Below are positions 59,309 through 64,000 of a DNA stretch of 64,000 nucleotides, piece by piece. Below the pieces are notes generated by a model. That model saw only the letters and a program-made list of their open reading frames with translations, had not been told where the DNA came from and ran no database searches. The stretch's first letter is position 1. The number at the start of each line of letters is the position of its first letter. The stretch lies in NCBI GenBank assembly GCA_052246295.1, contig JBQQCO010000014.1; one strand, 5' to 3'. The stretch is from Piscibacillus sp052246295. GTDB taxonomy: Bacteria > Bacillota > Bacilli > Bacillales > Alkalibacillaceae. The translations under genes and the position numbers were made by a program.

Positions 59309-59800
59309 ATGAATTTAGAAACAAAAGCATTAGAAGCTTTAGAAGAACGAAATGTAAAGTTAGATGAAATTGCTGATCTTGTCTACTTTTTACAAGAAAA
59401 ATATCATGATGACTTATCAAAAGATGAATGCTTAGCAAACGTTAAAAAGGTATTGCAAAAGCGTGAAGTACAAAATGCGATTCTAACAGGCATTCAACTA
59501 GATAAATTAGCAGAGAAAAATGAGCTTGATGAACCGTTACAACAAATCGTTGAACAAGATGAAGGATTATATGGTATTGATGAAGTGATTGCGTTATCGA
59601 TTGTTAACGTTTATGGTTCAATTGGTTTTACAAACTATGGATATATTGACAAAGTAAAGCCTGGCGTTCTGAAACGATTAAATGATAAAAATTATGGATG
59701 CCACACTTTCTTAGATGATATTGTAGGTGCGATTGCAGCCGCAGCTTCAAGCCGTCTTGCTCACAGTCAATTTGATGCAATGAGCTCAATTGATGATTAA
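59309..59800 (+). CDS. yutG: Phosphatidylglycerophosphatase-A-like protein (YutG)
   Basis: 163 residues of the PgpA/YutG family: an N-terminal helical part, then DEGLYGIDEVIALSIVNVYG (about 90-109) and CHTFLDDIVGAIAAAASSRL (about 132-151) with the Asp-rich metal-binding pattern. Despite the family name the helices are only moderately hydrophobic. The likely reaction is dephosphorylation of phosphatidylglycerophosphate, which has not been tested for this subgroup. The ribosome site is GATAGGTG. Confidence 0.85.
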   Translation: MNLETKALEALEERNVKLDEIADLVYFLQEKYHDDLSKDECLANVKKVLQKREVQNAILTGIQLDKLAEKNELDEPLQQIVEQDEGLYGIDEVIALSIVNVYGSIGFTNYGYIDKVKPGVLKRLNDKNYGCHTFLDDIVGAIAAAASSRLAHSQFDAMSSIDD

Positions 59801-59848
59801 TGATTAATTATTAATATCCTATCATAATCAAATTTACGTTTCATCTCC

Positions 59849-59882
59849 CAAAAGACTGTCCAACTTAGACAGTCTTTTTCAT
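59849..59882 (+). terminator. Terminator after yutG
   Basis: AAGACTGTC, CAACTTA loop, GACAGTCTTTTTC. From here to 60150 the DNA is AT-rich with no gene or clear signal apart from the ribosome site near 60143. Confidence 0.85.
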
Positions 59883-60166
59883 TTTTAACTATCCCTTGTC
59901 CACTTTTTCAATATTTTAATATGTTTGTAAAAAAGGTCATATTTAATCCTCATTTAACATTCCAACCTTCTATTCACATACACTTAAATTTTTTCTTTAA
60001 CCCAAAAATTTTAATATTCAAGGTAAAAAATTCCTTTTCAGTTACAAGTATAAATTCATCTACGTTTCTACTTTATTAATGCGGGTATCGACATTGTAAG
60101 GTCATCAACCTATATTTAAATCTTGTCTTCAGACGCTTAAAAGGAGGTTTTAAATGAGCAAAAACC

Positions 60167-60439
60167 ATGTCAGCTAGCCAATACTTTCAAGAAATGAGTG
60201 AAAAGTTTCAAGAAGGTAATGATGTTGCTAAGTTATTCTCAGAAAAGCTTTCTAAAACTAGTGAGTATGCTGCGCAACAAAATTCTGAGGATATTCAATA
60301 TATTCATTTAAAAGATGCTCAAGTCTATAATGGAGATCAAAAGCCTACCCCTTCTAAGACAAAGTTCTTGTGGCGGGGTAAATTATCAGAAGTAGATGGT
60401 TTTTTCTTAGGCACGATTAATAATGAGCAAAAGGGATGA
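60167..60439 (+). CDS. Short GvpU-like protein (gas-vesicle accessory family)
   Basis: 90 residues. The segment SEDIQYIHLKDAQVYNGDQK, then PTPSKTKFLWRGKLSEVDGFFLGTI, closely resembles the C-terminal two thirds of GvpU, a gas-vesicle accessory protein of Bacillus megaterium. The N-terminal strands of GvpU are absent. The strong site AAGGAGG serves ATG 60154, which reads MSKNHVS and stops; ATG 60167 is in another frame, directly after an in-frame TGA. Either the gene start is frameshifted, or the heptapeptide is a coupled leader. No other gas-vesicle gene is in the window. Confidence 0.55.
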   Translation: MSASQYFQEMSEKFQEGNDVAKLFSEKLSKTSEYAAQQNSEDIQYIHLKDAQVYNGDQKPTPSKTKFLWRGKLSEVDGFFLGTINNEQKG

Positions 60440-60466
60440 ATCGAAAAATGATTCATCCCTTTTGTT
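60431..60466 (+). terminator. Terminator after the GvpU-like gene
   Basis: AAAGGGATGAATC, GAAAAAT loop, GATTCATCCCTTTTG. Confidence 0.85.
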
Positions 60467-60475
60467 CTTTCTTAT

Positions 60476-61237
60476 CTAAAACCATTTATCTAAAGTTTCA
60501 ATGGTATATGTTGGCTGAGTACCAAATTGAGTTAACTCATCTTTAGTTGTAACACCTGTTTGAACATGTAACGTATCCATACCAGCATTAATTCCGGCCA
60601 TGATATCGGTATGATAGTTATCACCCACCATAATGGCTTCTTCAGCTCGAATGCCCAAATACTCTAAAGCAATTTGTAACATAAGGCCAGATGGTTTTCC
60701 AACGACCTCTGGCTTTATTCCTGTTACATTTTCTACTAAGTTAACGAACGCACCGTTACCAGGAACTAAGCCTTTTTCTGTTGGAACTTTTATATCCGGA
60801 TTCGTCGCAACAAATCTCGCTCCTTTTTGAACATAAAGGCAAGCATCTCTTAATTTACGATATGTATTTTCCCGATCGATGCCCATCACGACATAATCTG
60901 CTTCACCATTAACCACCTGGACACCTTTTTCTTCAAGTGCATGGGTTAGACCCGCTTCACCAATGACATACGCAGTTGCATCAGGATTCTCCTCATGAAC
61001 ATGAATGGCAGTTGCTAATGAGGCCGTCATCACTTGCTCCACTTCAGCTTCAATACCAAACTGTTTAAGCTTTTCCACCGTTACCTCTGGTGTACGTGAA
61101 GAGTTATTTGTTACGAATATGTGAGGAATATTTCGATTTCTTAGTTCTTGAATAAACACTTTAGCTTCAGGTATTTCGGATTTCCCTTTATACATGGTGC
61201 CATCTAAATCAATCAAGTATCCTTTATAATCCTTCAC
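60476..61237 (-). CDS. yutF: HAD-family sugar phosphatase, NagD type (YutF)
   Basis: 253 residues. HAD motif I is LIDLDGTMYKG (residues 8-18), motif II is FVTNNSSRTPE (about 41-51), the Lys is in VGKPSGLM (about 178), and motif IV is IMVGDNYHTDIMAGINAGMD (about 201-220). The C2-type cap between motifs II and III marks the NagD/YutF group. B. subtilis YutF hydrolyses various phosphorylated compounds in vitro. It lies two bases after yutE. Confidence 0.92.
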   Translation of the reverse strand: MKDYKGYLIDLDGTMYKGKSEIPEAKVFIQELRNRNIPHIFVTNNSSRTPEVTVEKLKQFGIEAEVEQVMTASLATAIHVHEENPDATAYVIGEAGLTHALEEKGVQVVNGEADYVVMGIDRENTYRKLRDACLYVQKGARFVATNPDIKVPTEKGLVPGNGAFVNLVENVTGIKPEVVGKPSGLMLQIALEYLGIRAEEAIMVGDNYHTDIMAGINAGMDTLHVQTGVTTKDELTQFGTQPTYTIETLDKWF

Positions 61238-61239
61238 AA

Positions 61240-61686
61240 CTATTTCTCCTCACGTTTTTTGAAAGTCGTCACAGGTCCCATTTCCTTCTCAAGGTAGTCC
61301 AATACATACGGTCTGAAGTGCTCTAATGTTTTAACATGTTTAGACAGCACTTCTTCAATTTCCTTATGATTGACGTTTGTATATTCACGTACAAGCATTT
61401 TTCTAAGACCTATTGTCTCTTTATAAGCAGTTTCATCTTCTTTAGGAATCACTTGCTCGTCCACTAAAATATCAATAATATCTTCATAACTGCCTGGGTC
61501 ACGCATAATGAACCCGTCAATCATCATATTTCCGACATCAATAATAGATTCAACTACCATTTGAGCTAAGCGCTCTGTTCCTAACTTTTCTAAAAATGAT
61601 TCACTCGTTTGTTGTTCATAAGTTTCCAATAAGCCGTTCATATATAACAATGTTTGTTCAATATGGTCTCGATCTACGAAGTACAT
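61240..61686 (-). CDS. yutE: HEPN-domain protein YutE (DUF86, HepT-like)
   Basis: 148 residues, helical. The HEPN RNase-like motif R-x6-H can be read in VREYTNVNH (about residues 104-112). DUF86/HepT proteins are often toxins paired with a MNT nucleotidyltransferase antitoxin, but no such partner adjoins here; yutE lies in an operon with yutF, as in B. subtilis, where it is a house-keeping neighbour. The toxin role is therefore doubtful. GGAGTG lies before the start. Confidence 0.85.
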   Translation of the reverse strand: MYFVDRDHIEQTLLYMNGLLETYEQQTSESFLEKLGTERLAQMVVESIIDVGNMMIDGFIMRDPGSYEDIIDILVDEQVIPKEDETAYKETIGLRKMLVREYTNVNHKEIEEVLSKHVKTLEHFRPYVLDYLEKEMGPVTTFKKREEK

Positions 61687-61826
61687 TTAAAACACTCCTT
61701 AAAATTGTTCTCAATACGTTATATTATCACATTATTGACATGAAACGAATTCGCATACAGTTATATTATGACATAACAAAGAAGATTTGCTAAAATGATG
61801 TCAACACTTGTTGAGGAGGCTTAACA

Positions 61827-62099
61827 TTGGAATTTCAAATTATTTCAGATGAAAATGAATCAGCACAACTTCGTTATATCTGTGCGAAAACGGACACAAG
61901 GCGTTACGATCTTATCATGTTAACCAGCGAAAGTTTAGACAAAAAAGGTGAAGTGGTCATCATTGACGATCAAGGTTCAAGGTATACAAAAATACATAAG
62001 GATAAAATAGAGAACAGTGAATATTTAGCCCATGCATTTAATGTAAATGAATACGAAGCAGATGAAATTTATGATTTCTTAAAACATGTTATCGAATAA
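61827..62099 (+). CDS. Small conserved protein, DUF3055-like
   Basis: 90 residues from TTG 61827, with GAGGAGGC 7-8 bases upstream. Strand-rich: AQLRYICAKTDTRRYDLIML, GEVVIIDDQGSRYTKIHKDK, and a C-terminal helix YEADEIYDFLKHVIE. The order and the YDLIMLTSESLDKKG segment recall DUF3055 (SAV4026-type) proteins, whose function is unknown; the assignment is tentative. A hairpin that also precedes the next gene follows its stop codon. Confidence 0.65.
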   Translation: MEFQIISDENESAQLRYICAKTDTRRYDLIMLTSESLDKKGEVVIIDDQGSRYTKIHKDKIENSEYLAHAFNVNEYEADEIYDFLKHVIE

Positions 62100-62101
62100 G
62101 A

Positions 62102-62142
62102 TTAAGCCTCCTGTGCAAACTATTGGTACAGGAGGCGTTTTT
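62102..62142 (+). promoter_or_regulatory. Hairpin sequestering a ribosome binding site
   Basis: AGCCTCCTGT (about 62104-62113) pairs with ACAGGAGGC (62128-62136), followed by GTTTTT and the ATG of the next gene at 62143. The 3' arm contains the Shine-Dalgarno AGGAGG. It can be read as a terminator for the DUF3055-like gene, as a translation switch, or as both. Confidence 0.65.
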
Positions 62143-62430
62143 ATGCGAAAAAGTCGAAGAATTAAAGACCAGCAAGATGATTTTACACCTGTTGAGGTAC
62201 AAGACAATTATCAAGTGCCTGAAGAGTTTCCTGATGGGAATTACGGTAATCCAATCAATAAGGATCGACCACTAAAACCTTACCCAAATAAAGAATCCAA
62301 ACGACACCATACTGCGTTTGGATATGAGAATAAAGAACTTCATGCAGATCTTCCAAGACAATACCCAGGAGCTCATGTTCCACAGGATTATCCAAATGAT
62401 GAAGGCATTACGCGTGATGAAAAAGAATGA
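62143..62430 (+). CDS. Small hydrophilic protein of unknown function
   Basis: 95 residues, very polar and rich in Pro, Asp, Asn and Tyr: NYQVPEEFPDGNYGNPINKD, ADLPRQYPGAHVPQDYPNDE. It looks largely disordered, like small Bacillales cytosolic or spore-associated proteins. No family recognised. I start at ATG 62143, which has AGGAGG at 7 bases; a longer frame from 62086 overlaps the previous gene. The ribosome site lies in a hairpin arm. Confidence 0.65.
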   Translation: MRKSRRIKDQQDDFTPVEVQDNYQVPEEFPDGNYGNPINKDRPLKPYPNKESKRHHTAFGYENKELHADLPRQYPGAHVPQDYPNDEGITRDEKE

Positions 62431-62458
62431 CCTCAAATTTCGAGGTCATTCTTTTTAT
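62427..62458. terminator. Bidirectional terminator before yutD
   Basis: GAATGACCTC, AAATTTC loop region, GAGGTCATTCTTTTTAT; short A-run on the other side. It overlaps the small-protein stop and lies at the end of yutD. Confidence 0.75.
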
Positions 62459-62727
62459 AAATCAATTTTTTTAAGTACAAAGTAGGCGCAACCAAAGTTG
62501 CAATACTCGTATAAGTAATCTTCTAAAGTAGAGATTTTAGTATCAAAAGTTGCTTTTTGATTTTGGTCATCGTAAAACCCTTTTAATCGGAGTTGTCCAA
62601 ATCCCCAATCCCCAACTATGAAGTCATATTTCGTTAATATATCACTGAAACGCTCATTAATGGCTTCTTCTTGAAAACCTTCTTTATGATCAATAATTAA
62701 TTCATAACGTTGTCCTAGAAATTCCAC
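62455..62727 (-). CDS. yutD: YutD family protein (DUF1027)
   Basis: 90 residues. Highly typical: RYELIIDHKEGFQEEAINER, FSDILTKYDFIVGDWGFGQL, RLKGFYDD and DTKISTLEDYLYEYCNFGCA, ending YFVLKK, with the two Cys in YCNFGC. The family is widely conserved in Bacilli and has no known role. GTG 62727 has AGAGGTG at proper spacing; GTG 62736 is inside that site. Confidence 0.93.
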   Translation of the reverse strand: MEFLGQRYELIIDHKEGFQEEAINERFSDILTKYDFIVGDWGFGQLRLKGFYDDQNQKATFDTKISTLEDYLYEYCNFGCAYFVLKKIDL

Positions 62728-62843
62728 TACTATCACCTCTGCTACAAATAGTGTACCATATTTTCCTATTTTAAAGAGTACATTTTTTTCAAATAAATGA
62801 ACAGTATAACAACCAAGTAGATTTATCTAAAGGAGATTTTAAC

Positions 62844-63821
62844 ATGAGACGTCTACATAGGCGAATGACAGTAATCATCTTACTAACTATTATGGTTGTC
62901 TTACAAACTCACAATATCTCGGCGGAAGAAAATGAAGAGCTGGATGAGGCAACTCTGAGAAAAGCTTTATATCAAAAGACTGAAGCACTAACTCAGGTTC
63001 CTTGGTACTATATAGCAGCGATGGATCAGTATGAACGTAACATTAAGAAGACAAATGATGAAGACCGAATAACAGGAATTCAAATTCCTTTAGAAAAGTG
63101 GTACGGCATTCTACCTCCACATTCTAATCATAAAGAAAACGAATCGACTCTCAATTTATTTAATGGAATAGGAAAAGATGGGAATGGTGATGGCATTGCA
63201 GATCCGACAAATGATGAAGATGTATTATTTACGCTTGCTATGGAAATACAGCAAAGTATTGCCGAAAATCACGACTTGGAATCGGCGATTACTACTTATT
63301 ACGAACGAGAAAAAGCCACTAAAATCATTACAGAAATAGCCCAGATGTTTAGGCATTTTAATACAATTGATTTAAGTAAGCGCGCATTTCCAATACCGAA
63401 ATGGAATAACTACAGTTACCGATCCACTTGGGGCGACACTCGTGGTTATGGAGGACGTCGTATTCATGAAGGAACTGATATTTTTGCAGGATATGGAACT
63501 CCAGTCCGAAGCGCGTCATATGGTGTCGTTGAGATTAAAGGATGGAACCGTTTTGGTGGTTGGCGGATTGGCATTCGTGACATGTACAATATTTATCACT
63601 ACTACGCACATTTAAACGCTTTTGCTGAAGGCATTGAAGAAGGTAATATCGTTGAACCTGGTGAAGTCATTGGATATGTTGGAGCTTCTGGTTATGGACC
63701 AGAAGGAACATCAGGTAAATTCCCACCACACTTGCATTACGGTATGTATAAAGATAATGGTAAACATGAGTGGGCTTATGACCCATACCCTTATTTAAGA
63801 CGTTGGGAACGAAATCAGTAA
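62844..63821 (+). CDS. yunA: M23-family peptidase (YunA-like)
   Basis: 325 residues with a signal peptide (RRMTVIILLTIMVVLQTHNI, cleavage near SAEEN). A helical middle part (about 35-190) resembles the lysozyme-like regions often found before LytM domains. The LytM/M23 domain is C-terminal: HEGTDIFAGYGTPVRSASYG (about 211-230; first zinc His and Asp), YYAHLNAF, and PPHLHYGMY (about 300; HxH). Likely a secreted peptidoglycan endopeptidase. AAAGGAGA precedes the ATG. Confidence 0.88.
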   Translation: MRRLHRRMTVIILLTIMVVLQTHNISAEENEELDEATLRKALYQKTEALTQVPWYYIAAMDQYERNIKKTNDEDRITGIQIPLEKWYGILPPHSNHKENESTLNLFNGIGKDGNGDGIADPTNDEDVLFTLAMEIQQSIAENHDLESAITTYYEREKATKIITEIAQMFRHFNTIDLSKRAFPIPKWNNYSYRSTWGDTRGYGGRRIHEGTDIFAGYGTPVRSASYGVVEIKGWNRFGGWRIGIRDMYNIYHYYAHLNAFAEGIEEGNIVEPGEVIGYVGASGYGPEGTSGKFPPHLHYGMYKDNGKHEWAYDPYPYLRRWERNQ

Positions 63822-63869
63822 CTTGATTTTCCGCTTCATTCTTGAAAAAATATAAGGAGAGAAGAATTT

Positions 63870-64000
63870 TTGGAGTGGAAAACCTTGAAAAAAATTGCAG
63901 GAAGTCGAGTCATCAAAACAGGGGTCGCCATTTTTATAACCGCATGGATTTGTGACATGATAGGTTGGCCCCCTGTTTTTGCTGTTATTACAGCGATTGT
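63870..64000 (+). CDS. Aromatic acid exporter family protein, N-terminal part
   Basis: Only the first 43 codons are in the window. From TTG 63870, behind AAGGAGAG, it reads EWKTLKKIAGSRVIKTGVAI, FITAWICDMIGWPPVFAVIT. This is the start of the ArAE_1/DUF939 (FUSC-like) exporters (YgaE/YqjA type), with the first membrane helix. It follows yunA by 48 bases on the same strand. The substrate is unknown; the gene runs past the right edge. Confidence 0.75.
   Translation, partial: MEWKTLKKIAGSRVIKTGVAIFITAWICDMIGWPPVFAVITAI

Noticed and set aside
61240..61686. yutE as toxin of a HepT-MNT toxin-antitoxin pair
   Set aside because: No nucleotidyltransferase partner adjoins it, and it lies in a conserved house-keeping pair with yutF.

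Overview
The window is chromosomal DNA from a low-GC Firmicute of the family Bacillaceae. Nearly every recognisable gene has a close Bacillus subtilis counterpart, and much of the order matches the leuS-ytp-asnB-metK-pckA-ytkD, men, yug, yui-yum and yut-yun neighbourhoods. T-box, SAM-I, FMN, c-di-GMP-I and Mn2+ (yybP-ykoY) RNA elements, Fur and BirA operator-like sites and strong GGAGG ribosome binding sites also fit. Many proteins are rich in Asp and Glu, which hints at a halotolerant or halophilic genus. I cannot name the species.

Layout. 1-410: leader and four tandem promoters of an rRNA operon whose 16S gene lies just beyond the left edge (minus strand). 470-6900: rhodanese, leuS (T-box controlled, with a repeat element in its leader), mnmM, a Nudix gene, ytpB and ytpA. 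7050-10960: a c-di-GMP-I riboswitch in front of a lone receiver protein, a gamma-carbonic-anhydrase-like gene, a HAD phosphatase, a MazG-like gene and two paralogous membrane-anchored proteins. 10960-17700: asnB, a dead IS110 transposase, metK (SAM riboswitch), pckA and ywbE. 17900-21240: ytkD, secreted or lipoprotein unknowns and a Fur-controlled siderophore ATPase. 21260-30930: menaquinone synthesis (menF-D-H-B, menE-C, divergent menA, a MenI-like thioesterase) and a DksA-like gene. 31300-38020: K+ channel, yugN, alcohol dehydrogenase, yugI, patB and a SodC lipoprotein. 38100-41730: riboflavin operon ribD-E-BA-H under an FMN riboswitch. 41960-48950: release-factor-like gene, deoD, lipoprotein genes (one broken), bioY, pepA, yuiD. 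49670-57650: yuiC, yuiB, an NDH-2-like gene, ferredoxin-NADP reductase, Mn2+-riboswitch/TerC, an ECF sigma/anti-sigma pair, an IscA-like gene, dapF, yuzB, yuzD. 57800-64000: nfu, a dehydrogenase, yutG, a GvpU-like fragment, yutF, yutE, yutD, yunA and the start of an aromatic-acid-exporter gene.

The most unusual feature is a set of tandem arrays that share one exact period, 21 bp, but mostly have different sequences. They sit in at least seven intergenic regions (about 9495-9936, 23877-24218, 30961-31144, 37474-37787, 44480-44605, 49112-49574 and 58112-58237), with two different arrays side by side in two of them. In each array a short core of 8-13 bases recurs every 21 bp while the rest of the unit is free or less constrained. 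The register is kept over as many as 22 units, even through units whose core has decayed. No coding function, CRISPR or known element explains them.

The genes are mostly core metabolism: quinone and flavin cofactors, electron transfer (YumC, NDH-2), Fe-S assembly (IscA- and Nfu-like proteins, with a Fur box), methionine/SAM, gluconeogenesis and lysine/cell-wall precursor supply.
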